From CAYFPO01 sp964345035 (GTDB taxonomy: Bacteria > Fidelibacterota > Marinisomatia > SCGC-AAA003-L08 > GCA-002704045), in NCBI GenBank assembly GCA_964345035.1, contig CAYFPO010000010.1:1-59243 (forward strand): a stretch of DNA of 59,243 bases, in the 5' to 3' direction. The first letter of the stretch is position 1, and every line of letters starts with the position of its first letter. The notes below the pieces were generated by a model. That model made no database searches. It saw only the letters and a list, made by a program, of their open reading frames with translations, and was not told the origin of the DNA. This document shows positions 1-7,773 of the stretch, piece after piece. Made by a program: the position numbers and the translations under genes.

Positions 1-643
1 GATGAATATCTGTATCACCAATCATTAAATTAGTTGGGGTTGTTGGTTGGAATTTTACTCGTGAAGGTATTTGAGGATTCTGGTCTTTTTCCCAAATATC
101 CCAAATACCTAATTCCTCGAATGGTAATATTGGGGTATCTATGTCATTAGTATTATTAGGTGCACAAGCACACCGATAAAAACCAATCCCAGTATCTTTT
201 TTTGAGGCATCATTTTGACCAAATCCATTATCTAAATAGGGATAGTCATCATCGCGAGTATCTAAGTAAAAGTAATTTTCGTGGCGTGTAGATGTTACCT
301 TAAAATAACCGAATGGAAAAATACCATAACCGCTCTCTGAATGTAATGGAACTACACAAGTTTGTCCTCCAGTGCTTCCAATGAAATCACATCCCATCGT
401 TGGCCCATCAACATTTTCGTTTTCGGCTATATCTATTTGTTCATAGCCAGACAAAATTAACAAATGATCATGATCCCATACAGGTCCCAATGGTTCCAAT
501 GAAATTGTGACGATGTCTTCTGATACTACATTTGTAAGATATATGAATAGTTCAATTGGACAAGTTGAATCTTTAGGGATTGAAAGACAAAAAAGCCAAT
601 TGCAAAAAATTATTTTGGTACAAATAATGTAGATTCTTAACAT
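1..643 (-). CDS. Exported protein of unknown function, 3' end outside window
   Basis: An open frame runs from an ATG at 643 to the left edge (about 214 codons, no stop), so the C-terminus lies outside the window. I do not recognise the family. The N-terminus is hydrophobic (IYIICTKIIF...WLFCL), consistent with a signal peptide. The rest is rich in Asp, Asn, Gly and aromatic residues with several Cys (TMGCDF, GGQTCVV, RCACAP), as in extracellular beta-rich proteins. It starts 10 bp after the stop of the PQQ-like lipoprotein and is probably co-transcribed with it. A dockerin or T9SS tail may lie beyond the edge, which cannot be seen. Confidence 0.6.
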   Translation of the reverse strand, partial: MLRIYIICTKIIFCNWLFCLSIPKDSTCPIELFIYLTNVVSEDIVTISLEPLGPVWDHDHLLILSGYEQIDIAENENVDGPTMGCDFIGSTGGQTCVVPLHSESGYGIFPFGYFKVTSTRHENYFYLDTRDDDYPYLDNGFGQNDASKKDTGIGFYRCACAPNNTNDIDTPILPFEELGIWDIWEKDQNPQIPSRVKFQPTTPTNLMIGDTDIH

Positions 644-652
644 AATTTAATT

Positions 653-1924
653 TTATTCAATTTTCCTCAAATTTACCGGAGATTCATCCCACATGGGCAA
701 GATAAATAGTTCCCCATTTGAATTAAATGCCGGGGAACCATAGGTTCCAAAATCCTCATTGGGAATCCGCCATTTTTCTGAACCATCACTACGAACTGCG
801 ACGAGATCAGAACCAGTATAAAACCCGGATACATAAACAGTCCCCTCCAGATCAGATACAAGATGCGATCCTACTCCACTGGGGTCAATTTCTAATGGAA
901 TCACATTGATTTGCTCACCATTATTATTGATCTTTATTAGATAGCTTTCCGGGGGATCATCATTATTTGTATTAGAAACATTTCCAATTACTAATAAGTT
1001 ACCATTTATATCAATAGTGGGAGCAATAGTACCATCAAACTGATCAATTCCCAGACTGTCACCTGAGATAACCCAGCGGATATAACCCATAGCATCCCAT
1101 GAAACGACCTGGTTAAGCATTCCAGATATCCCGAAAATATTGCCATCATTATCTACACATGGATAAACATTCTGGTATAACTCCTCCCGCCAGAGTTCTT
1201 CTCCATTCAGGTTATATGCAACAGGACCGGATAAATATAGTGTCTCTCCATCAGGACTGAAGGACATGCTTGTGAATATATTAACGGGTATGGTCCACAA
1301 TATTGAACCATCTATATCAAGAGCAAATAAATTATTTTGATTCAGAAGGGAATTATTTTGATAAACAATAATCGTCCCCTCTTTAGAGATTCCTGGTGAC
1401 GTATAAAGATATTCTCCAATATATGTTGTCCACTCAATATCACCAGTATTTTCATCAATACAATATACATTGCCGTCTGGAGATGGTATTATTATTAGAG
1501 AGTCAGAAGTTACAGTTGGTGCACTATGTATTTCACCATAAGCAAAACCGTTGAGAATATTGGTTCTCCAAAGCAATTCTCCTTTACTGTCAAGACAATA
1601 CAGCCAACAGACATCGGTACCTTCATCTTGATTATAGGAAGATGCGAAAATCACTCTGTTACTATGACCTATGACTACCGAACCAAAATTAGATCCATCT
1701 ACTGTGGTGAAAAATATGTTTTTTTCACCAATTTGAGGCCCAATACCATTAAATCGTCCGGTAGACTGTGGATCACCATGAAACATCGGCCATGGACTGT
1801 CTGCAAGACTGGGCCAGGGAATGGGCTCTTGGGTGTAATTTATGCTATCGTCCTCATCTCCAAATTCCGTACAATTCAGGAATAATATAAGTAAAAGTAA
1901 CCAAATTGATTGAATTTTTTTCAT
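653..1924 (-). CDS. PQQ-like beta-propeller lipoprotein
   Basis: Predicted lipoprotein of 423 residues: a hydrophobic N-terminus ends in the lipobox LFLN-C (Cys18), so it should be lipid-anchored in the cell envelope. The mature chain opens with WPMFHGDPQSTGR, a signature at the entry of many PQQ-like propellers. Repeated blades of the G-x3-W type follow (ELLWRT, DIEWTTYIG, SILWTIP, EELWREEL, YIRWVI, SEKWRIP). I see no residues pointing to a PQQ-dependent dehydrogenase, so a structural or ligand-binding role (compare BamB-type propellers) is as likely as an enzyme. Its ATG overlaps the frame-shifted tail of the decayed gene upstream. Confidence 0.8.
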   Translation of the reverse strand: MKKIQSIWLLLLILFLNCTEFGDEDDSINYTQEPIPWPSLADSPWPMFHGDPQSTGRFNGIGPQIGEKNIFFTTVDGSNFGSVVIGHSNRVIFASSYNQDEGTDVCWLYCLDSKGELLWRTNILNGFAYGEIHSAPTVTSDSLIIIPSPDGNVYCIDENTGDIEWTTYIGEYLYTSPGISKEGTIIVYQNNSLLNQNNLFALDIDGSILWTIPVNIFTSMSFSPDGETLYLSGPVAYNLNGEELWREELYQNVYPCVDNDGNIFGISGMLNQVVSWDAMGYIRWVISGDSLGIDQFDGTIAPTIDINGNLLVIGNVSNTNNDDPPESYLIKINNNGEQINVIPLEIDPSGVGSHLVSDLEGTVYVSGFYTGSDLVAVRSDGSEKWRIPNEDFGTYGSPAFNSNGELFILPMWDESPVNLRKIE

Positions 1925-2449
1925 TTTAATAAAACTACCTTTTTATTTATAGTATTATTTTCACTGTTTATTTTTATGAAATATAATCCTGATGATAAAT
2001 TTCCTGTCGTAAAACGAACATGCTTAGAGCCTACATCAGGATAATATCTTTGGCTTAACCCAACTTTTTTTTCCATTTAAATTGTATAGATAAAAACTAA
2101 TATTTCCTGATTTTAGAACCTGGAAATCGATTCTAATGGATTCATTAAACGGATTTGGATAAGCATTAATAAACCTGAATTCATCCGGATAATTTGCGCT
2201 AAATTCAATTCCGTCAATATCGAGTTCGTTATTTTGCCAATATGCTTTTAACCAGTTAACCTGGTTTTCTAAATCTACCAATGCAGTTTGGAATGAGTCA
2301 CCCGGGGCAACAACTAAAGCATAGATTACTTCAGTTGAATCCCCAGCAGGAAGATCAAAAGTTGAACTGGATTAAACAAATCCTGCTCCACCAGCTCCAA
2401 ATGCAATGGGTTTAATATGTTAATTATATTGAACTCCATTTGTCTCAAA
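1921..2449 (-). pseudogene. Decayed T9SS-sorted secreted protein (3' remnant)
   Basis: A coherent reading frame is broken at least three times. From about 2449 downward it reads FETNGVQYN, then TAA (2420-2422), HIKPIAFGAGGAGFV, TAA (2372-2374), SSSTFDLPAGDSTEVIYALVV and on to the YPNPFN sorting signature near 2160. At a run of eight A residues on the coding strand (about 2067-2074) the frame shifts. The sorting-domain ending (LSSGLYFIKI...KKVVLLK) continues in another frame to a TGA at 1921-1923, overlapping the next gene's ATG. The 5' part is absent, because tldD ends immediately upstream. One uninterrupted 81-codon piece (2036-2281) survives but is only a fragment. Confidence 0.75.
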
Positions 2450-2454
2450 GTTAA

Positions 2455-3891
2455 TTACACTCCGCCAAATACCTCAATATCTTCAAACAGACAGACCGGA
2501 GAAGCATGTCCCACTCTGATTGCCTGATTGGGTTCTCCTTTGCCGCAATAAGGCGTTCCAAAATATTCAAATGTACTCCCATCACCAGTCATTTTCAGGT
2601 TATTCCAGAAAGGAGTGGAAATCCCTCTGTAATTCGGATTTTTTACTGTTTTCGTCAATTTGCCATTTTCTATGAGTTTACCGTATTCACAACCGAATTG
2701 GAATTTATTCCGGTAGTCATCTATAGACCATGAACGATTGGCTTCCATATACACTCCCCTTTCTACTGATGAAATTATCTCATCAAAAGTAGATTCGCCG
2801 GGCTCCAGATTCAGATTTGCCATACGGTCAATAGGTGCACGGTTCCACGCGCTTGCACGAAAATTCGCAACTCCAGGTACATTTGATCTCAATTGACTTT
2901 CCATTCCGCCAAGACCTCTCACCAATTTTCCATTCTTTATGATATGTTCCTTTTTGGCTTCCAATCCTCCGTCATCAAAACCATAACTAGCAAATTCACC
3001 TGATAAAGTGGGATCGAAGGTAATATTCAACAACTCAGATCCATACTGAAGATTTCCAAAATCCTCCATACGCACAAAACTCCAACCGGCATAATTTCTT
3101 TCATCACCCAGAATTCTGTCTATTTCAAGAGCATGTCCAATACTTTCATGGATTTGCAGCATCATTTGATCCGGGGCAAGAACCAGTGATGTGGTCTCGC
3201 TGGGGCATTCTTCTGCTGTAAGCAGTTCAACTGCCTGTTCTCCGATCTGTTGTGCTGTTTCAATTAATTCATCCTCATTGAAAACTTCAAAACCCGCCTG
3301 GTAGCTCTGTGCCATTCCTCCATTGGCGGAGCGTGACTGTATCGCACTTCCATCCTGTGCTGTTGCAGATAGATCGGTGGAGATCATCAGAAAATCCTGG
3401 TGAATATCACTCCCGTTTGAGCTGACAAAATTAATTTCTGTCTCAACAATTCTTGCCAGAGAAGTGGTACTTACGATTTTATCAGACACTTTTACACTCG
3501 AATTCGCCTTCAGCAGCATATCATTCAATTCCCCGGGATGGATACCGTTAGTCCACTCCCGGGGAGAAATATAAGTACCCACCGATTTTGGCCGGGCATC
3601 TGAAGTAAATTTGCACACTGCCCAACGGGAAGCCAGTTTTGCCTGTTCCAATGCCTTTTCAGCAGTTCGTTGAATACTGTTTTCATTGAAATTGTTGGTG
3701 CCATAATATCCAAACTGTCCATCAGCAAGAACTTCCACCAAAATGCCGTGAGTTGCGTCTCGACTGTTTACCTGAGGATGACCGTCCCTGATCCACCTGT
3801 AAGTTGTGGTTTCATGCACTTCACGGAGTCCTATCCAGTCTGCAGAAATATGAATTGATTCTAATAAATTGTGGAGATTTTTTGTTTTCAT
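2455..3891 (-). CDS. tldD: TldD/PmbA-family metallopeptidase
   Basis: 478 residues with the TldD-type zinc motif HESIGH near residue 243 (HExxxH), followed by LEIDRILGDERNYAG and the GGLEAKKEHIIKNG and FRASAWNRAPIDRM blocks typical of TldD subunits. In characterised systems TldD works with TldE/PmbA as a heterodimeric protease that degrades unfolded peptides or matures modified peptides. No TldE partner is in the window. There is no signal peptide, so it should be cytoplasmic. The 210-bp region upstream separates it from the divergent cytochrome cluster and must hold both promoters. Length and motifs are complete. Confidence 0.88.
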   Translation of the reverse strand: MKTKNLHNLLESIHISADWIGLREVHETTTYRWIRDGHPQVNSRDATHGILVEVLADGQFGYYGTNNFNENSIQRTAEKALEQAKLASRWAVCKFTSDARPKSVGTYISPREWTNGIHPGELNDMLLKANSSVKVSDKIVSTTSLARIVETEINFVSSNGSDIHQDFLMISTDLSATAQDGSAIQSRSANGGMAQSYQAGFEVFNEDELIETAQQIGEQAVELLTAEECPSETTSLVLAPDQMMLQIHESIGHALEIDRILGDERNYAGWSFVRMEDFGNLQYGSELLNITFDPTLSGEFASYGFDDGGLEAKKEHIIKNGKLVRGLGGMESQLRSNVPGVANFRASAWNRAPIDRMANLNLEPGESTFDEIISSVERGVYMEANRSWSIDDYRNKFQFGCEYGKLIENGKLTKTVKNPNYRGISTPFWNNLKMTGDGSTFEYFGTPYCGKGEPNQAIRVGHASPVCLFEDIEVFGGV

Positions 3892-4102
3892 TTTACAATA
3901 TTTTCCTGAAAATTACCCCAATAATTTACATCATTACGGAAAGATTATTTTAAAAATCTACATTGTTACATTATTTATGAGTCAATGCGTGTTACATTTT
4001 GTATCAAAACATCATTTTATAGGATGGGAATTTGATATTACATTATGATTGGATTCAGGATTATAATTTTGAACAAATAAAATATTAATTGGGAGACTAT
4101 AG

Positions 4103-5167
4103 ATGAACATCAAATTACATATTGTTTTAACCTTTACCTTTATTACAGGAATCCTATACGGTTATTCCAGTAATCCTCCCAATGGCCGAACCGGCGCACC
4201 GGGTGAAACAACCTGTGCAACAGGAAGCTGCCATAACAGCTATCCGGTGAATTCCGGTTCAGGAGATGTTACTATCTTCGGCCCCACTGAATACACTCCT
4301 GGAGAAATTTTAACATTTGTTGTGACGGTAACCCACTCCGGGCAATCCCGCTGGGGCTTTGAACTCTGTGCAAGGGACGATGATCTGGAGCAGGGGGGTG
4401 AAATAATTGTCACTGACCCGACCAATACACAATCCAGTACTGGTGCAGGTATCACTTATTTGAAACAGACTCTATCCGGAACTTTTAATGGGCAAAATAA
4501 TGAAGCACAATGGGAGTTTGAATGGCAGGCCCCGGAAGCAGGCGGCGGTCCCATAACATTTTACTCCACCGGTAATGGCGCAAATGGAAATAACAACCGT
4601 CTCGGGGATTATATTTATACAACCAGTTATACGGTTGAAGAAGATAGTGGAGAAGATTTACCGGTAGATTACTATACTCAAATTGTACCTGTTTTTTCAA
4701 ATGCAAATTGTAACACACCCTATTGCCATGGCAATGGAGCAAGCGGACTGATAATGGACTCTTATGAGGGATTAATGGCAGGTGGAAATCACGGCCCTGC
4801 AGTAATACCTGGGGATGCAGACAACAGCATTCTGGTGCAAAAGATTTCTCCTGATCCACCATTTGGAGGCCGAATGCCGGCAGATGATCCTACGTACTTT
4901 GATTCTCATATAGATGAATTCCAGTTGATTGTTGACTGGATCAATGAAGGTGCAAATGAATATCCTGAAACAGGTGATTGCACACCCAATGGAGATGTCA
5001 ATATGGATGATGATCTGAATGTGTTGGATATTGTAACTGTGGTGGGATTTATTCTTGGTACAACTGAATTTACAGATGACCAATTCTGTATCGGTGATGT
5101 GAATGAAGATGGTCAAATAAATGTATTAGATATTGTAGTAATAGTTAATTCAATATTAAATCCATAG
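4103..5167 (+). CDS. Exported dihaem (CX4CH) cytochrome with Reeler-like domain and dockerin
   Basis: A 354-residue exported protein with a signal peptide at about 1-21. Residues 25-175 form a Reelin-like/choice-of-anchor-V-type beta domain (TGAPGETTC entry, later GGPITFYSTGNGANG) carrying the haem motif C38-ATGS-C43-H44. Residues 190-285 form a planctomycete-type cytochrome c domain with C203-NTPY-C208-H209 and a downstream RMP Met as possible axial ligand. Residues 290-354 are two dockerin-like calcium loops (GDVNMDDDLNVLDIV, GDVNEDGQINVLDIV). Both haem motifs are CX4CH rather than CXXCH. GGGAG sits 8 nt before the ATG. First gene of a five-gene cytochrome cluster. Confidence 0.8.
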   Translation: MNIKLHIVLTFTFITGILYGYSSNPPNGRTGAPGETTCATGSCHNSYPVNSGSGDVTIFGPTEYTPGEILTFVVTVTHSGQSRWGFELCARDDDLEQGGEIIVTDPTNTQSSTGAGITYLKQTLSGTFNGQNNEAQWEFEWQAPEAGGGPITFYSTGNGANGNNNRLGDYIYTTSYTVEEDSGEDLPVDYYTQIVPVFSNANCNTPYCHGNGASGLIMDSYEGLMAGGNHGPAVIPGDADNSILVQKISPDPPFGGRMPADDPTYFDSHIDEFQLIVDWINEGANEYPETGDCTPNGDVNMDDDLNVLDIVTVVGFILGTTEFTDDQFCIGDVNEDGQINVLDIVVIVNSILNP

Positions 5168-5179
5168 ATTAATTATTAA

Positions 5180-5830
5180 TTGAGAATACAAATCTTGCCA
5201 TTTCTAATTATTGGTTCAGTTTTATTGAGCCAAGTGGATTATTCAACCCAGATACAATCCATATTTGATTCAAATTGCACCGGTTGTCACGGAAGTTCAG
5301 GTGGTTTGAATCTAGATGAAGGATCAAGTTATGGTAACTTAGTAAATGAAGTGTCAAATAATTATGCACCTGCATTACGTGTTATCCCGGAAGATGCTGT
5401 AAATTCTGTTTTATGGAATAAAGTAGCTGGCACTGGTAATTTTGGTAATCAAATGCCACCCAGTGGCCAATTAACCCAAGATGAAATCGATTTAATAGAA
5501 TCCTGGATCAATGAAGGTGCAAATGAAATTCCATTATCAATTTCCAGCGAAGCACTAACCTCTCCTGGCAAAATTAGAATATTAAGTAATTATCCCAATC
5601 CATTCAACCCATCTACAACTTTATCCTGGATGCAGGAAAAACCGGAAAAACTTGATCTGTATATATATTCAGTCCCGGGTCAGTTAGTTGAACATATTAC
5701 AATGGGAGAATATTCCGGTGGTTATAATCAATTTGTCTGGCAGCCGGAAAACTTATCAAGCGGTATTTATTTTTTAACATTACAAGGAAATACTTTTTCT
5801 ACACAACATAAAATCATTTACTCTAAATAA
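5180..5830 (+). CDS. T9SS-sorted monohaem cytochrome c
   Basis: 216 residues with a TTG start 12 bp after the previous stop. A signal peptide (ILPFLIIGSVLLS) is followed by one cytochrome c domain with C33-TG-C36-H37 and the downstream GNQMPPSGQL block, whose Met is a likely second haem ligand. The C-terminal ~80 residues are a type A T9SS sorting domain (NYPNPFNPSTTLSW ... LSSGIYFLTLQG). The predicted product is therefore a haem protein delivered to the cell surface. The cytochrome domain is closely similar to those in the neighbouring genes, which indicates tandem duplication. No clear Shine-Dalgarno is visible, so the start is moderately certain. Confidence 0.8.
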   Translation: MRIQILPFLIIGSVLLSQVDYSTQIQSIFDSNCTGCHGSSGGLNLDEGSSYGNLVNEVSNNYAPALRVIPEDAVNSVLWNKVAGTGNFGNQMPPSGQLTQDEIDLIESWINEGANEIPLSISSEALTSPGKIRILSNYPNPFNPSTTLSWMQEKPEKLDLYIYSVPGQLVEHITMGEYSGGYNQFVWQPENLSSGIYFLTLQGNTFSTQHKIIYSK

Positions 5831-5838
5831 AGAAATAT

Positions 5839-6327
5839 TTGACTAACACACCCCTTTACTTCACTCTTTTTGTGCTAATAATTCTGTATTCCTGTTCAGA
5901 TTCCGGTAATCCAATTATTCCACCAATTTCAGGCTGCACAAACCCAGATGCCTGTAATTATAATGAAATAGCAGAAGTAGATGATGGGAGCTGTATTAAC
6001 CCGATAAATGAGGTGTGTGTTAGTTTTGAAAATGATATTCAACCCATATTCAATTCAAATTGTACTGGTTGTCATGGTTCATTGGGTAATCTGGATTTAG
6101 GTGCAGGTGTTAGTCATAATAATCTGGTAAATGTCATTTCAAGTGGATATGCACCCGTATTACGCGTATCCTCTGGAGATACGGCAAATTCAGTGTTATG
6201 GCATAAAGTTAGTGGAACGGGTGAATATGGAGATCAAATGCCCCAGAATGGGCAATTAAGTCAAGAAGATATTGACTTGATAAAAAATTGGATAAAAGAA
6301 GGGGCAGTTAACAATACTGATTCTTAA
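5839..6327 (+). CDS. Monohaem cytochrome c lipoprotein
   Basis: 162 residues with a TTG start. A hydrophobic segment ends in the lipobox ILYS-C19. A short Cys module follows (CTNPDACNY...DDGSC, residues 33-52), a pattern common in secreted proteins of SAR406-like bacteria. Next comes a cytochrome c domain with C75-TG-C78-H79 and GDQMPQNGQL, giving a Met ligand. The domain is a near copy of the one in the preceding gene (shared FNSNCTGCHGS-like core and IKxWIxEGA ending), without the sorting domain. It is probably anchored in the outer membrane by lipid, so the two paralogues would present the same haem domain on different anchors. Confidence 0.8.
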   Translation: MTNTPLYFTLFVLIILYSCSDSGNPIIPPISGCTNPDACNYNEIAEVDDGSCINPINEVCVSFENDIQPIFNSNCTGCHGSLGNLDLGAGVSHNNLVNVISSGYAPVLRVSSGDTANSVLWHKVSGTGEYGDQMPQNGQLSQEDIDLIKNWIKEGAVNNTDS

Positions 6328-6331
6328 AATA

Positions 6332-7429
6332 ATGAAGTTAATTCTGCCAATCATTTTATTTCAATCAATTCTTGCTCTCCCCAGGTTCGCGGTTCAGGAA
6401 GGTGCATCCTGCAGTTTATGCCACGTAAATCCTACTGGCGGCGGTCTCCGCAATGATTATGGATCCACGGTATTTGCCCTGGAAGAACTTCCCATGCAAA
6501 CCATGCAGAAATTCGGGAGTGAGGATTGGGACGGGTATGTTGGAGATTTTCTGCAGATCGGTGGTGATTTCAGAGTTCAGGGATTTGCATATACGAAGGA
6601 TGATGACCAGAAAACCTCTTTTTTCCCTATGCAAGCCGATCTGTATACGTTTCTTGAAATAAATGAAAAAGCTGGATTATATTATAAAATATCATTAGGT
6701 CAGAATAATCCCGAATATTGGACATTACTATCAATACTGCCAAACGACGGTTGGATACGAATTGGAAGAACACTTCCAAATTTTGGGTTGAAACTTGATG
6801 ATCATACCAGTTTCATTCGTGGTGGTAACTTGTCCCGATCAAAATTATTATACTCTGAAAAAGAGGGATTGATTTTTAATCCCTGGGTTGACCTACCGGC
6901 AATATTTGAATTTGGTATAAATCCTTTTGATCAATTATCTCTCACTGCCAGTTTTTCAGATGGTATTGTGGGTAATTCTGAAAAAATTGAAGACATGAAT
7001 TTTACAACCAATGTAAATTTTCTACATTCAATTTTTAACACAATCAATATTAATACAGGAATCAGTTTTATGCAGGAATCTGATTTTCAATTGACTGGGA
7101 TCTCAGGCGGGGTAACATTGGGTAATCTGACTTGGAAAGGTGAAATAGATCAATCTCAAAACTGGCCGAAAGGTGTAACTGCGTTTACCAGTTACAGTGA
7201 ACTGGTTTACAAATATACTCAAGGTATTCATTTGTTGGGAAAATATGATTTTTATGATCCGGACAAAGATTTGCAAAGTGGTGCAATAACCAGATATACA
7301 ATTGGAGTAGAATTATTCCCGTTGAACATTTTAGAAATAAAACTACAAAGCCGATTCTCTCAAATAGATCTTGATGAAGTAGTTCAGCCTTATCCGGAAT
7401 TCTTAATTCAGTTTCACACTTGGTTTTAG
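6332..7429 (+). CDS. Outer-membrane monohaem porin-cytochrome fusion (Cyc2-like)
   Basis: 365 residues with a signal peptide at about 1-17. The mature N-terminus is RFAVQEGASC27-SL-C30-H31, followed by VNPTGGGLRNDYG, a single c-haem site. From about residue 70 to the end the chain alternates hydrophobic and polar residues with many aromatics and ends in FHTWF, the terminal-Phe signature of outer-membrane barrels. A single N-terminal haem followed by a barrel is the architecture of Cyc2-type porin-cytochrome fusions, which pass electrons across the outer membrane. Assignment to Cyc2 proper is inference: the haem site resembles it, but the barrel is too divergent to judge by eye. The ATG lies 4 nt after the preceding stop. 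Confidence 0.7.
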   Translation: MKLILPIILFQSILALPRFAVQEGASCSLCHVNPTGGGLRNDYGSTVFALEELPMQTMQKFGSEDWDGYVGDFLQIGGDFRVQGFAYTKDDDQKTSFFPMQADLYTFLEINEKAGLYYKISLGQNNPEYWTLLSILPNDGWIRIGRTLPNFGLKLDDHTSFIRGGNLSRSKLLYSEKEGLIFNPWVDLPAIFEFGINPFDQLSLTASFSDGIVGNSEKIEDMNFTTNVNFLHSIFNTININTGISFMQESDFQLTGISGGVTLGNLTWKGEIDQSQNWPKGVTAFTSYSELVYKYTQGIHLLGKYDFYDPDKDLQSGAITRYTIGVELFPLNILEIKLQSRFSQIDLDEVVQPYPEFLIQFHTWF

Positions 7430-7438
7430 GAGATTAAC

Positions 7439-7771
7439 ATGAAAAATATTATTTTCGTTCTTATATTTGTTGGGTTTGCAGGAGCAGGTAAAACCCCTGA
7501 GAATCTGAAAGTTTTGAAATTTGAGACTAACAGAGAAGTTGTAAAATATATGAAATCCATATCAAAGGATTTGGGTGTAAAATGCAAATTTTGTCACGAT
7601 ATGAAAAATAAAGCAAAAGATACCCATCACAAAGAAACAGCACGAAAATTCATGCAGCTGGTGAATCAGGTTAACTCAGATATTCTCACTTGGGAGGAAG
7701 CTCCGCAGATTTCCTGCTGGACATGTCACCGGGGTAGTCCTCACCCCGAGTCAACACGCCCTAATAATTAA
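7439..7771 (+). CDS. Small dihaem cytochrome c, reaction-centre cytochrome-like
   Basis: 110 residues with a signal peptide (IIFVLIFVGFAGA) and two CXXCH sites: C49-KF-C52-H53 and C93-WT-C96-H97. The core (NREVVKYMKSISKDLGVKC, then a helix with HHKETARKFMQLVNQVN, then SCWTCHRGSPHP) matches the half-length relatives of the photosynthetic reaction centre cytochrome subunit found in many non-phototrophs. Met39 and Met72 are candidate axial ligands. The protein should be periplasmic and could relay electrons between the porin-cytochrome just upstream (9-bp gap) and inner-membrane carriers. It is the last gene of the cytochrome cluster and ends 2 bp from a convergent gene. Confidence 0.82.
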   Translation: MKNIIFVLIFVGFAGAGKTPENLKVLKFETNREVVKYMKSISKDLGVKCKFCHDMKNKAKDTHHKETARKFMQLVNQVNSDILTWEEAPQISCWTCHRGSPHPESTRPNN

Positions 7772-7773
7772 TT

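Noticed and set aside
4485..5116. Long antisense frames opposite the first cytochrome gene (and similar ones opposite sprA, purA, tldD and menF)
   Set aside because: They are shadows of real genes: no family signatures, no ribosome binding sites, and the opposite strand carries clear domains.
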